NCBI GenBank assembly: GCA_905221605.1
Contig: CAJNDS010000879.1
Coordinates: forward strand, 52,501 to 116,500
Direction of reading: 5' to 3'
Origin: Symbiodinium natans
Lineage: Eukaryota > Sar > Dinophyceae > Suessiales > Symbiodiniaceae
DNA length: 64,000 bases
The translations under genes were made by a program, and so were the position numbers. Positions 11,701 through 24,400 of this stretch are shown piece after piece; position 1 is the stretch's first letter; every line of letters begins with the position of its first letter. The notes under the pieces were generated by a model that saw only the letters and a list, made by a program, of their open reading frames with translations, had not been told where the DNA came from and did no database searches.

Positions 11701-12855
11701 CAACGTCTTGAGCACAGCTCGTTGCTCAGGCTATGATGTGAAGTCTGATCAAGTCAATGTGCCTGCAGATCTGACCAGTGATGTATGAGAATGCAGCTGC
11801 ACGTTGGTTGATGCAATGAAATTCTGACAAGAAGAAAAACGTGAGCAAAAACCTGCTACGAAAGGTCCTCTTGCGGTGTCGCTAAAGATCCAGTGTCGTT
11901 GCAAAGCACACATGTCACTGGGAAAGTGCCCAACGAAGCTAATTACCGATGACATGGGGGTGGGAAGATTGGCCACTTCCTGTACCAGGGGCAAAACTGA
12001 TGCCAGTTACGTTAGGCTGGTTACGTTCAAGACCTCAGTTGCGTCAGTCTTTGATCCATTGTCGATTGTGGTGGATGCTCATGCAACTCTTCCGCCAGGT
12101 CAACGTGGTTCTCAATTTGGGACAGACAAAGCCGAACTGGACTGCTGGGATTTGCCGCGTGCTGCCAATTCAAGCGTGTTCAAGCATGCTCAAGCCAGCT
12201 GTGTCTCTTCATGGGGACTCCAAGCTTGAACAAGCTGTGCGCCTCCCCTTTTTGTACTGTTTTTTCTGTTGAGTTAGTCAAGGTTCAAAGTCTTCATGCG
12301 CTCGACTTCCCTGCGCCACTAGTGACTGGTGCCCTCACATTTGGTCCAGGATCGACAAAACAAGTTTCGCGAATCAAAAAAGCACAGGTCAGCTATGGTC
12401 AGCTGTAGAACGTCGATTAGCCAAACTTCGACTCAGGATTGTGAGTTGCGTAGAGGCTCTCGGCATGCTTGTGGAAGACGCACCACAACAATCAACTTCA
12501 GTCAACCACTTAAGATCGAACAAGGCGCTCCCCGGCATGGCCGCCACTGGACACATCCATTGCCCTGACTCGACCCGAGCCAGCAAGAAAAAGCGTCTCA
12601 TCCGACAGTGACAGAGCCCGGACGGCACCAGCCTGCACGCAATGAAGCTGACACCCTGCAAGTCTCTTCATGATAGTTACTGATTGTTCGGTGCAATACA
12701 AGAAAGCCTCGTAGCCCGCCACACGCATTGGTGGCTCAGTTGATGGAGGCCCGATGTGGCACAGGGTGGTCTCCCAATGCCTGTCGATTGACCAGACACA
12801 TGCCCCGAGCATTTCCAAACCACATACGACAAACCCAGATAAAGCCAGTGCAAAT
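8729..12855 (-). CDS. WD40-repeat (beta-propeller) protein, multi-exon, partly resolved
   Basis: Several minus-strand exons carry WD40-like repeats. Exon 12855 to about 12550 reads FALALSGFVVCGLEMLG, CVWSIDRH, FLYCTEQSVTIM and GAVRALSLSDETLFLAGSGR. Exon 10950-10815 reads HEVTALWSGSASGRRLVVAG then RSDGKIVAWSPS. A GC-AG intron leads in phase to 10583-10508 (HSPPFRLVSHTIVPACVVIS). Exon ending at 9833 reads TLASSTRDGTICLWDP, the clearest WD motif. Exon 8830-8729 reads DGSVLRFEISSGTGGDEV, flanked by a good acceptor and a GTAA donor. WD40 propellers are scaffolds for protein complexes; nothing shows which one. Several exons between these are not identified and the phases are not closed throughout, so this could be one long gene or two. 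WD-like exons at 4.76-4.04 kb may be its continuation. Confidence 0.55.
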
Positions 12856-12999
12856 CTAACGCGGGGCGTTGCGAACAAAGTTACACATCCGACGCAGAGC
12901 AGGTTTTCCTTATACAAGTACCTCGTCACGTTGCATGGTTTTGGATGGTTTTGGAATATCCCGCATGACGCGCGCCACGGACAGTCACACCTTTTCAAT

Positions 13000-15200
13000 A
13001 AGAGCATGCCATGCATTCTGAGGGTTCCAGGATTGCACGGCTGCCATAGCTCTGCTCACACTCAGCTCAATGCAGCACATTGCTGCCGTAGTGCGTCCGT
13101 CAGAGCGGATGTCACACTTACTGACTTAGTGTTCTTTAGTAGCAACGCTGTGCGACGCTACTTTGCGCAACCTTTGTGCAACTTGCTCTTGGAAGCACAG
13201 TCCTGTCTCAATTCGCGGAACACATACAAGCAACACACGGATGCAAGGCTTGCCATGCTTGTCCTTTTCTTACGTCTTTTCCAACATCAAAAAATCACGA
13301 GGAGAGGACATGTCACAAGATGCAATATAAGGCTGATGCATCTAACATGCAACTCTCGCATTGTGCTCGCTTAAGAGTGAATGAACTCTGAGTGGTCATC
13401 ATGGCTTCTTGAGGTACACCGCATGTAACGAAGCGGAACGGCCTTGAGCTGAGGTGGCTCGAGGCGTTTCGGCCGTGTACGGTACAGAGAAATGCACATG
13501 CGCCAGTTGCGTCGGCACTTAGGCTCAACACCGGAGGCCTGTCTACGAGCTTCGGGCTCTTCCACTGGGCATCGCTTCCACATGTACGTGCACAGCACCA
13601 TCGGTGTACTAGAAGGCGCCTCACTACGTCGTCTGTTTGATCCTTCTCGTGTCTGAAACTGTGGCAGTTTCGCTAATGTCAGCAGCATCTTGCTCTAAAG
13701 GTTCTTTCGGACTTCTGGTTTCAACAATCAAAGGCGGCACTGCATGTCGTCTGTTTTGGTACAGCACAGTGCCGTTGGTAAAGGAAGCCTGCAGGTTTGT
13801 CCCTGCATGAGCAATAAGTCAGGTTCTGCAGCCTTCGTCTCAGAGGATGGAAAAGTGTTAAAAGAACATTTGGCAAGCTAATTATCAGCTCCTTGGGTTG
13901 TTTTCCACGTTCCCTGCAAGCTATGGAAGGGATGCTGCAGTTCCTCGACAACGACAACCCGGCATGTTCCCCCAATCAGGCTGAAGGTCTACAGGGTGCA
14001 ACTACAAAGCTGAAAACTCTTCTTCATATCCGAACAGCTTGAGCCAAAGCCCTTGAGCTACAATGTACTGTAAGCCCTGCCGCGCACCTCACGAAACACT
14101 TCGTCACTAAGCTCCGCAGACTTGCCAGCGGCATCAATGCGAGAGTCTGAGGTTCTGAAAGGGACCGAATCTTCCAAATCGGATGTTCTTAGTAACTGCT
14201 AGTACCCCTGCAGCGTTGCAATCCTCGCCTGCCATCGTCCGGAATTGCCCGACAAGCCCATGCCACCCGTTGTTGACGGGGCTTTCGCAAGCGACGAAGC
14301 GCGAAGGCCAGAGAACCGGCGCTCAATGCAACGCGGGTACCGAGAGCATCTGCAGAACATGAGACATGTTGAGGTGGCGGGCGTGGGTGAAGACGGTGAA
14401 GATGCCGTCCAGCAGCTCGCCAGACCTGCTTGCAGGGCTTGGAATTGCTTGGTAGCTCTGACCACTTTAAGTGCAATATCATTGCAATATCTTTGGCTTT
14501 AAGGAGGCCTCCAAAGAGCAAGCTGGATGCAGTATGAATGATGCTCCAGCATCCATGACATCCATGGCCACGACGCTGGCAACTACTGCATTTTTGCTGA
14601 GGACCAGTTGACTGGTATGTGCGAGTGTAAATTAACCCGGACATACCAGCATTTAAGGTCCGGGTTTGCTCAACGTCCAAACCGTCAGTACCAAATGCTG
14701 AAGATACCAATCACACAAGCTGCTAGCGTCTCATTCAACACAACTTCTCGACTACAAGACTTGACCTGACATGCGGAGCTGCGTCTGAGAAGAACACGAT
14801 CATCGTACTTTGGGAATGAAGGAAGCGCAACATGCGTTGCGGTGTTTTCCACGTTCATCACGGCGATGGGTCTCCGGTAGCTTCCTGCAAGCAGTCGCAA
14901 CAATCCCGGACATGGCTAGCGCGATGCTCGCACGTCTGCATTCCTGAGGATAAGATTGAAGCTGCCCGCAAAAACTGCCGGCAGGCAAACATGGAGCCGA
15001 ACTGTCGTGAGGCACGCTGTCCTCAGTGTCGGGACTGCTTCGGCCCTTCTCCGGCGAGGACGCATCATTTCCTCCCATTCTTGTTCGCTCGTGTAACTCA
15101 TGCTTGCGCAGGGCTCCTGAAACAAGACATCGCAGCAGAGAGGCAAGCCTTCAGGAACGTCGCCCAGAACAGGACGTCCTGAAGATAGCGTTAAGAAGAT
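13000..15200. other. Stretch with weak minus-strand exon hints
   Basis: Frames at 13.37-13.69 kb (RNWRMCISLYRTRPKRLEPP), 14.19-14.71 kb and 14.8-15.2 kb (YTSEQEWEEMMRPRRRRAEA) are mildly coding-like and could be upstream exons of the WD40 gene. No exon boundary or domain is secure. Confidence 0.3.
14038..14061 (-). other. Possible relict dinoflagellate spliced-leader sequence
   Basis: On the minus strand the sequence ends in TTTGGCTCAAG, identical to the last 11 bases of the conserved dinoflagellate spliced leader, and is preceded by GTAGCTCAAGGGC. Immediately downstream an ATG follows (MKKSFQLCSC, then a possible GTAGTT donor). Relict leaders mark genes that re-entered the genome from trans-spliced mRNA. 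The match is short; chance for the 11-mer in this window is a few percent. Confidence 0.3.
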
Positions 15201-15208
15201 GATGAAAA

Positions 15209-15607
15209 TCAAGAGCTTAGTTTAAAGGCTTGATTGAGTGGGATGATGTGGGTTGGAAAGGGTTTTCCATGGCTTGCCACTTGCATGGGTTCGAGACGTG
15301 CAGTGCACGTTGATAGTACGCCGGCAGCCTCGCAAGTAGCAGCTTTCAAACTATGGTCGGACCAACGAAGGTGTTGGTGTCCTTCGTCATCATCCTTTCT
15401 GCTCCTCGGCACGAAAGCCGTGGGAGCTCGAGTCTGGACATCATGCACTCGATGAAAGCATGGCCATCTGACGCCAGACTTGCGGACATCTGCTCCCGGT
15501 GCTTCCGAGGCGCTTCCGCTCTTTGCGGCGCTCTTTGTCTCCAAGGCTGTGCTTTGATCGCCTGTCAATGATTCACTTGATCGATCTCTGAACCATCTCT
15601 CGCACAA
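15209..15607 (-). CDS. Uncharacterised frame of 133 codons
   Basis: The minus frame is open throughout: RSSESLTGDQSTALETKSA, APGADVRKSGVRWPCFHRV, VPRSRKDDDEGHQHLRWSDH and so on, ending HIIPLNQAFKLSS. The long stretch of mixed polar residues without low complexity suggests coding, possibly an upstream exon of the WD40 gene. No domain recognised. Confidence 0.3.
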   Translation of the reverse strand: MCERWFRDRSSESLTGDQSTALETKSAAKSGSASEAPGADVRKSGVRWPCFHRVHDVQTRAPTAFVPRSRKDDDEGHQHLRWSDHSLKAATCEAAGVLSTCTARLEPMQVASHGKPFPTHIIPLNQAFKLSS

Positions 15608-16202
15608 TTGACAGCTAGCCCCACGCCGGGGTAATTACATTTCGGCTCGCTTCGGCATGGCTCCTACAGTCCCGGGATCGAACCGCGTTGCTAAGACTTG
15701 GTTAACACCTGGACATAGGAACCGAGCCGCCTGCGACCCAAGGGCAAATGACTTCACATCAGTTCCAACGTGCTCGTGCTCAGGCTGGTACCCCGATCGG
15801 GAAGAAGCACCAGATCGCGCCTGTGGACGGTGTGACAAGCCCCGGAGAGAAAATAACACAGGGCAATGCCATACCAGGTTACTAGGGACTAGGCATACAG
15901 ATAATCACAGATACACCCCAGTCCATAGGTCATTGCAAATTTTGATTCAGACTTGGCATCCCCATTTTCAACATGCCGCGGAGCCGTGTGATACGAGCGG
16001 CAAGTCGATGGCTCTGGAACTTCCCCCATATCCTGTGCACGATGCAAAGCTCTCCAGCACACGTGTCAAAGTGCTTGGCAAAGCAAGCAAGCAACAAACA
16101 CGCTTTACAATTTTCCCCGTGTCAACGCTCGGATGGGTGTTGGGGGTACGAAGAACTTTCTCATTGCTCAATCAATTTTCAACTCTGCGGCTGCAGGATG
16201 AA

Positions 16203-16320
16203 GAGAAAGGGAAAGCGGAAAGAGAGAGAGAGGGAGAGAGTGAGGGAGGAAGGGAGAGAGGGAGAGGGCAAAGCTTGAAACAAGAGAGAGAGAGAGGGAG
16301 AGCGCCAGAGCGAGACAGAC
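16203..16320. repeat. GA-rich purine tract
   Basis: Degenerate GAGAGAGG repeats over about 110 bases; the Glu/Arg or Leu/Ser open frames through it are compositional. Confidence 0.85.
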
Positions 16321-17314
16321 TCAGACGGTCGGAAACCAATCCTACTGGAAGCGTATGCAATCTGCCAGCATGACCCCAGGCCAGCCAGCGAAATCCAAGC
16401 AAACAGCAGCAACCTCTAGAATGCACCTTGGCAGCCACTTGCTCCACTCTTAAGGCGACGTTCACACGGCCTGCCCCTGGTAACTCTTGTCTGGCGGGAC
16501 ACATGCACCCCGTCCAATTTCGTGAGGGGGTCTGCTCTTTCCGAGAGCCGGGATTTAACCCCTCAGAGTCGGGACAAGCCACCTCACCCCTCAATGGTCC
16601 GGGACGAGTAGACGCCCCTCGTGACCCGAGACCAGCAAGCAGAAGCGAAATCCAAGCAATCACCGCGAATGTAGAATGCACTTTCTGTAAGGAGACAGAG
16701 GCTGAGGCGAGCGAGAAGGATTTCAATTTTCAAAAGCAGAGTGCGCTCGGACGCTGATACTGCCTGCTGTGAATATGATGCTGCAAATTTCCGGGTTCCA
16801 GACCTACAGTTGCTTATCGCAATTGAACTCTTGCCGATGTTCTACACTACTGTATCCTACACTCCATGTCGCTGCCGTACAACTCCTGCCACTGTTAGGC
16901 CCAACAAGGGCAACGACAAGGTCGAAAACAGTTGACTTGCATTGACTTGCCAAACACTAGTGGCACAAGAAGGATAATGTCTGACCCAGAGCAGAATGAA
17001 CAAGCTTCAAGCTATTCAAGCTTCAGGCTTCAAGCCATATCCAGCTTTCTCACTTCAGGGCAGCCGTGGTGCACGCTTCCTTTAAAGCAAGAATCCCGCC
17101 TGACTGGAATTGGCAGTCAGACAAGTCAGAGGTACAAATCAATAAAGCTAAATACAGTAATAAAACAATATATGTCTAGATATGTACACGTTTGAAGGAA
17201 CACTAAGAATCCTGAATGTCTCCTGTCTCGTTGCAGCGGTGGCGAAAATACAGCCTATAATAGGCACGCGAACAAAGCGCAAAGCAACAAACAAAATCCT
17301 GAAAAAAGCAACTA

Positions 17315-17600
17315 AGCACGTAAAGCGTGTGTCTTGTGAATCTGCGGATCTGCTGTCCGGTCTTCCAAAATGGCATTCTTCTTTCTGCCCATCCCAAGCA
17401 AAAAGCACCCGGCCCTGGGGCACGACATCATGAAAGGCCAACTCGCTCTCATCGACATCGGGTCCTTCCGCAAGTTGCCCAGCTCCAGTCTCAGCACCTT
17501 AAGCGCAGGACCAGCATGGGACCAACCGCTGAAGTGCACGTTCTGTCCGACTGGCAGGCCTGGAGCATATCTGGACCTGTCAGGAAAACACGTACAGTAG
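17315..17600 (-). CDS. Uncharacterised exon candidate with frame ambiguity
   Basis: One minus frame reads SRYAPGLPVGQNVHFSGWSH, followed after a possible AAG acceptor by a second frame with AETGAGQLAEGPDVDESEL, AFHDVVPQGRVLFAWDGQKE. Both look coding but are out of phase, so a small intron or a frameshift separates them. 'LPVGQNVHFSGW' is faintly like the first strands of a galectin, not enough to assign. Confidence 0.22.
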
Positions 17601-18174
17601 GTATTAAACTGGCTCATCACGTGTCTGAGAGGCCATGTCACGCTTGGGGGCCAACGACGTTGAGGAGCTTCGCCAGTTGGCGCTACCTCCAATTGATCGT
17701 GAAACAAGACATGACAAACAACTCCTCTCGTGTCCAAGAGTGAAAACCATGCCACCGTCCTGCTCCGACAACAAGTACCTGCTTCTCGTGCCATTCAAGC
17801 GTTCACTTACCAGCTGGGGTGAGACGCACTAACATCGCTTTGAACATAGGGCAATCAGGAAGGGGGCTTGGCAGACTGCCGAAAAGCATTTTGCACAACC
17901 TCCATCGCGTTACAGCACGGACCGCAAAGGTCCATGCAGGCGGACAAGGCACGGTTGAAGACCTCAACAAAACCTAGGCTCCTGTTGCGCAACCTAGCTC
18001 TCAGGGACTAGCTTTCGTGATACGCCCTTTTTTCGGGATTTTAGGAAGTATATTGGTCTGACCAAAGTGAAAAGTGGAAAGTTTTCTGAAAAAGTGGAAG
18101 TGCACAGTGGAAAGCGTAAAGGTGAAACACGCAACACTGTAGGTCGCGGATATGGGGGTAGCATATTTATGTGT

Positions 18175-18198
18175 ATATATATATATATCTATATATCT
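18175..18198. repeat. (TA)n-type microsatellite
   Basis: Short TATATATCTATATATC run. Confidence 0.9.
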
Positions 18199-18798
18199 CC
18201 GCCGGCCCCAAGCCGGGGCAGCCTGCACCGCTTCGCCAGCCCGTCCCCCCTCCCCACCAACCCGTACCAGATATAGATTTAGATTTAGAAGGCTTCAGCG
18301 CAGACCCAAACCCACACGGCCCGCACCAAATGCTTGCGCCTCTCATGTAATTGCTGTGGATGATCAAAACGGGGCTCCAGCACCCACCACCTTTACGCCT
18401 GCTGTGGAGCGCTCCGCACCAGTGTAATTGCCACTGCTGCCTTGAGCGCTGTGGATGAATGAGTGTAAAGGGCTCTCCACCTGCAATTGCCACTGCTGCT
18501 TTGGGTGCTGTGGATGAGTGAATTTAAAGACTCCGTGGGGTTTTTGGGGGTCGGCGGCACGGGCAGTAGCCGTTACATCATATATCGCTACAATATGTCT
18601 ATATGGGCGTAGGTTTCCATTAGGGACCCTATGGATACTGTAGGGAGTAGAAATTCCTCCCTACCCCCCTACTTACTAGCAACGGGAAATTAAGACTGGG
18701 GCTCCACTCAGAGGTCAGATGCTATAAGAAACTTTGAGTGCCTCCCTCCTTTCTCAAAGCAACAGCACCTGCATGCACCTGTCAGCACATTTCGGAAA

Positions 18799-19305
18799 TC
18801 CGCCGAGGCCTCGGGCCGTAGGTGTCTGGGTAGCATAAAGCAGGCCACCTCTAGTCCCCTCCGTTGGCATCTATTTTGGCCGGAATGGGTACCCCCAGGA
18901 CCACGGGCTAGTTTGGGCTGGGCCACCCCTACCTTTTCCCCTTTTCTCTCCTAGCCCCCCACCCCCCCCCCTCCCCCCCTCGGTTTGTTTTTGTGTCCGG
19001 ACGTCGCCGTTCGGAGTCCTTTTGGCCCTCAGAGCGCCTTCGTGGTTTGGCACGTGGGCTTGAGAGCTAACACCTCAAAACCCCAAACGTCAACACTGTA
19101 GACCTGATGCGTTCCCAGGCACTCACCTCAAACCCCTCTGCGGGCATCTGCGGGCTCGCCGCGCCCGAGGCAAGAAGCTACAGTGCCCTGGACACCTACG
19201 TGACCCTCTGCAGCTGCGGAGCTTCCAGGGGCTGTAGTTGCGCGTACCACATGATCACAGGCTCCGCTGGGCCAGGCCGAGGCGGGTCGCGTAGCGTTAA
19301 AATTA
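18799..19305. repeat. Dispersed repeat family B, copy 1 (two modules)
   Basis: Module 1 (18799-18849) and module 2 (19273-19305) match 54226-54276 (about 41 of 51) and 54348-54380 (31 of 33), in the same order and orientation. The spacing is 423 bases here and 71 bases in the other copy. Confidence 0.8.
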
Positions 19306-20883
19306 AAGTCAGTGATTGTCGACGAGGCCTCTCCAGCACCGCATGGCGTGTTTGCAACTCGTGTTCCCACTCTGCAATGGGACTGTTCCAGGCACTGACC
19401 TGGCACAACAGCGGCTAAGTGCTCTTGACGATTTCTTAGTGTCAAGCTTTGCCACCTTAAGACGGTCGCTGTAGTAGTACTCACCCTGATCGGACACGTA
19501 TGGCCCGCTCCAACCTGAAGGAAGGAAGTGCCGTCAGAAAGACAGTGGGCAGAGTGGGGGTCACAGAGAGAGTAAGTGCTAGGTCCCTAGGCGCTAGGGA
19601 GGCAGGGGGAGAAGAAGAGAGAGAGGGAACAACATGGCGACAAGAGTGGGGACGTGGCCTGCCAAGTCGGCCTTTGCGGCCTGCCCACAATCTCGCGTCC
19701 GTCGCACTGTGGAGCTGACTATGTGGGGCACATTGGGGGCGTGCTTAGCATTCGCGGATGCTTGCTCGGAGTTGTATTGCATTTATTGCAGAGCCTCGAT
19801 GCCTCGATGCCTGGACTCTGGAGGGCGCCTCATGCCTCTCGCGCAGATGCTCCCGGACCTCAGCACTGTGATGCCAGTGCGACAAAAAATCGCAAATGGT
19901 GAAAGAGGTATGGAACACGAACTCACGGCGTCTTGCAGCCGCTGTTCACCGCTCATCCGCGTCTCATTTACTTGCAACACTGTGCCAAAAGCATTCAGCC
20001 ATGACCCAGACCATGTCCTGGCGGCGCGCCATGCCCTCCACGCGAGCCTGCCAGACTTCGCCACTCTCTCTACGAGATGTTGTACTCGCGTGCAGTGGCC
20101 GGGCAGGAATCGGGCAGGAATTGCGCAGGATTTCTTTTAGGTCTACTGGTAGCACATGTTCTGCACGGGTTTGACAAAAGCAAGCGGAACATCGAAGTAG
20201 GCACGTCTACAAGCTGCACGCAATTGCGATGTCTGTTTGTCAACGCTGACGGGTCACAGGCAAAGTCGCTCAGTCGGAAGGCTGTTTTTACATGACGTTC
20301 CATGCTTCGCTTGCGGAACCTTCCGGATCAAGTCGATGAGGCTGCGGTAAATCTGGTCTGCTGGATGCTCCCAGGTCGAGCTGCTGGCTCCTGTCAGCTG
20401 TTGATTTCCTGATGTTTACTGAAAGTTTACTGGCTTGTCAGGGTCAACTACACTTGAGCAAGGAACGCTGGTTGAAACACTTTGTTTGCTTCGCAGATGC
20501 CGGCCATAAGGACTCAACGGCTAGTGTCTGCCTCGCTTATGTGTTGTCGAAGATAAACTTCTACTTGAGTTAACCTTATGGAGGGGCTGTCATGTCCCTG
20601 CAATGCTGAACGAACTACTGAATGCCCTCAAGTCACAATCCATAAACCCACCCAGCCCCTTGCGAGCAACCGGTCAACCCGACAGTGGAAGGATACAACA
20701 GTAAGCGTCGTACCCCAAAGCCACGTCCATTCTAGAAGCTTAAGACACCAGGGCTACACCAACAGCTGGCTGGGGATAGCGGCTGCGATAGTGATTGCGA
20801 TATCCCCCGGCAGCTTGCACCAGCAAAGCACAACACGTTCACGGCTTCAACAAAGGCCAAAGAACAGACTGTAGCGGACGTTT

Positions 20884-21403
20884 TCAACAATCTGCATGAT
20901 CCTCTCTGAGAAACCAAGCGCCGCACCCTCCTTCACATAGTACGCTCGTCCCGACCTTGGGGTTCAACTGTTCACGCTGTGTATCTCGCCCCCACCGAAT
21001 GCAATCGCGGTGGCAAAAGCATAGCAGGTTCGCCCTCACGTTTGCAAACATTTTCGCTCTTCGAGCGGCCGAGCGGCTCGTCCATATACTCCGTCCAACT
21101 CGCTGGGAGTGGTGCGTTCCAAGCCTGGTGAAGACACATGTCAAGACCTTTGGCTCGATTAGTCTGAGTGACATGCACTGCAGTCGGCACAGCTCTAATG
21201 ACCAGGCCTCTTGAACAAGCTCTAAGCAGTCCTCGCTCTCTAAGTCGACTCCGAGACTCAAGCCATACCTGCCAGAATCGATGTGATTTGGGCACTCCAC
21301 CGGCATACCATGGCACAGCAGCGGAAGATGGTGTGAGATGTGCCGCCGGAACAAAGCAAACACACCGTCTTGTGTTTCCCTTCGCCAGCATTTGCGCAAT
21401 CAT
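20884..21403 (-). CDS. Uncharacterised frames
   Basis: Two overlapping minus frames are open for 130 to 170 codons. One reads GLSLGVDLESEDCLELVQEA and CFCHRDCIRWGRDTQREQLN; the other WNAPLPASWTEYMDEPLGRS. Only one can be right at any point, and I cannot place the splice. No domain. A low-confidence gene locus on the prevailing strand. Confidence 0.2.
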
Positions 21404-21409
21404 TCAGTA

Positions 21410-24400
21410 GCTGCGTAGCTCAGTTCAAACCCCCGCGCACTCATGCAAGTCCCCATACAGGATGCATTCAGACCCCATCGTTGCGACGGCATGTGCAGGT
21501 GCCTTGGAGACTGCTCTCATCAATCTGTTCTTTGGGACAGGGCGTCCTAGTAGGGCGTCCTATGGATGGGGTGCTGGCAAGCGGAATCTGCTGGTAGTCA
21601 CATGTGCAAAACACCTTCAAGGCCTAGAGCTCTACTCAGGTTTGCAAACAGAGGCGGCAAAGGTGCTGTCGTCGTAGAGAAGGAGATGGCAGCTGGAGAG
21701 CCTCATCGGCTCACTCTCGACGATTCTTGCCGAACAAAGCGCCCGCTTGGGTCTTCAAGCATGGACTGGCCGCTCACAAGTGCAGCATCATGTCTACAAT
21801 GGATACGGCACGGACACACTCCAAGACCTTCAAACCGCTAAGGTCGCTGCCAGGGGAGCCTGCAGGTCAGCTTTCAGATGGCACATGAGTCACGAGAGTG
21901 ACATTTGGAGAGACCCCTGATCTCGAAACGACTTCTGACCTCGTACCTCATGTTTCCGTGTGGCTTCGATCAGATTTGTGCAAGAAGCCTTGCCTGTGCC
22001 ACCATCTTCCGCCATTTGGAGCCGCAATGTAGCACAATGTGCTGACTCACTCTACAAGTCAGACGGATCTGCCACAACTCATGGTACATAGAAGGAAAAA
22101 GAAGGCTTGCCTGACGACGAGTAGCACATACATCAGAAGACTAGTCCGGCTGAATCCTGCTAAGCTTCGGAGAGAATAGTGGCCTAATGCCAGATCCTTA
22201 TTTTCAATGGCTTCTGCTGCTGTGCTTGAAGCTGGAACTTGAGTAAGACTGGCGGAGCATTCGCGCCAAAGCAAGCCAGCAGTCATCAACTTTGCGGCTG
22301 TTGTGCGGGCATGTCAACGCGCAGCAATCGCAAGAACTTCGCGCTAACTGTTGTAAGCCATACAGCAAAGTTTCCGTACAACAATTGCTCACGGAGCGGC
22401 CATGTCCTCGAATTGAAAAGCATAATCACCCGTCAGCTTGCATTTTTTGCGGAGAATGTATGGAGCATACGTATGTCACAGTAGGTGAGTATGCTTTGAC
22501 TCTGGCTACAGTAGAAACCTAAATGGATTGGAGGCCCTAGTCAAGCTCATGTGAGATTTGCAGCTCCCTGCAATCTCCAAGGCTTTCAGGGAGGCTCAGG
22601 GAAGCATCAGATCGTAGTCAGCACCTTGACGCGACATGTTCTTCTGAAGGCTGACGTAGGCTCTATAGGCTGGCGATTGTGCTCTTCACTTACGTTCGCT
22701 TCCCATGCCTCAGCATCGTGACCTTGACCGTCAGCTCCTTCTCCGGCAGTACCAGCGTCTGCGTGGCCCGCCTGACTTAGACTTCCTCTCATGAAGCCAT
22801 TTGGTCAAGTGCGCAGGTTGACTTGAACGTTGCTGCTTCACGCCGAAACCAACCTCGTCGCCATCCTCGCCCTCACCCACCTCCTCTTCAGGTGCCCGAA
22901 CCTTCGGACAAATGCCACAAGCTCAGCAGGCTGCCGGCGTACGTTTCAGTGAGCGCCGATGATAGCTTGCACACCACTGAAATTCGTCCGCCGAAGCCAA
23001 GCAAGTGCGGTCCCCACCCGCGGACTGCCAAGGACCGCATTTCTGAATTTCTTGTGGCTTCAGTTGCTCCGAAGATAACAACAGGCTTTTTGCGTCTTGT
23101 GAAGCTCATTTGCGGGGTACGGGTCCCGTGGAAGCTGCCAAGCACTGGAAATCACTGGAAATCACATGAAATCACTGAAGCGAACCGCACTGCCCGGGCT
23201 GCGCCTCAGGTGAGCCCCCAGTGCGTGATGGTTCAACTTATTTTTTTAACAATGGCACTAGTCGCAGGTTCTTCATCGTCCAGAGTTTGCATGGGAGGGC
23301 AATGGAGGGCACCTAATACTTCCCTGCGTGCACCCTGAACTACTTTCGCGCACTCGTTGTGTCAGCGGTTCTCATTGCACGCGCCGGTTTGCATGGTAGC
23401 TTCGCCTGCATCAAGTGGTTACAATCGCCATGAAAACATCGCGTTGAGTTGATGTATCTCGACACTCCAGGCATGCTAGCTGCTGTAGTACACACCTTTT
23501 CAGCATTCCGACGCTCCAAACTGACAGCATCGGGATTGCGGGGCACCGGACCATACGCCCACAACAAAGCCATCGCACACGTGCACCAGTCACATCAAGC
23601 CATGACAGCAGTAAGACCCATGCCAACTGGCCTACTACCAACATCTACCAACACTTACTGGACCGAGAGTTTGTTGGCTTGGGCTGCTGCCCAAATGATC
23701 TGCTTTGTGGGCGGCGATCCCTGCCAATACTACAGGCAGAAATCAGCAGAACACAAGCGCCTACATGTGAGTGTCAAGCACCTGCGCAGGGTTCCACTCA
23801 ACTCTGTCCACCTGATTCCAGGAAAGCACTATGTGGCAGTTTAGGTCTGGGATGATTCGCCTCGGCGTCCAACCGAGAAGCGTCTAGAACAAGCAGACCA
23901 TGATCTGGCCTCCTATGGTCTCCTTTCCCCCTGCCGAAATCCGATGCCCAGGCTGTGGCCGCGTAGAATCGCGTAGACACCCTGAGACCCCCTAGCTGCC
24001 TTGCATCCTCACCCTTACTAACCCTTGAATCCCGAGGCCGCGTTGGGCCAGCCCGGCTGCCGAGGCGGCGCGCGTAAGCATTTGCAATTAAGAGGGTGGT
24101 GCAAACTGATGTTGAAGCACGTTTAGGATCGTCCGGTATGCGCATCCGAGATGCCAAGGGAGTTCTGGAGAAACCCGCTGAGCACTCAAGTCACATCAAA
24201 TCACAGCTCCGTGCTCAGCCTGCTCCTCTGGAGGAGGCAAGGCACTGAAATTCAGGTTGTGCCAGAATCTGAGCAGCCGAGAACGAGGCAACGTAAGTGC
24301 AATGCTGTGCCGACATGCTATGCCCCCCTATGCTATCCGATGCTACCCTGCCTTCTCGCGTCCCAGCAAAGCTCGCCGCCGTAGACGCTCAATCTGCATC

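Larger units (their letters stand above)
17800..20300. other. No secure gene; repeat family B and weak minus-strand frames
   Basis: Apart from repeat family B and a TA microsatellite, only weak minus frames are seen (for example RRESGEVWQARVEGMARRQD at about 20.1 kb). I see no domain. Confidence 0.4.

Noticed and set aside
12754-13374. 206-codon plus frame
   Set aside because: It begins opposite the WD40 exon, which has domain support on the minus strand, and no domain is seen in the rest.
15671-15684. GGTTCGATCCCGGG on the minus strand, a perfect tRNA B-box-like sequence
   Set aside because: No A-box, D-arm, anticodon stem or pairing acceptor stem is found upstream at tRNA spacing, so it is not called a tRNA.
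15657-16373. 238-codon plus frame
   Set aside because: Second half is a GA-rich purine tract, it opposes the gene orientation, and no domain is seen.
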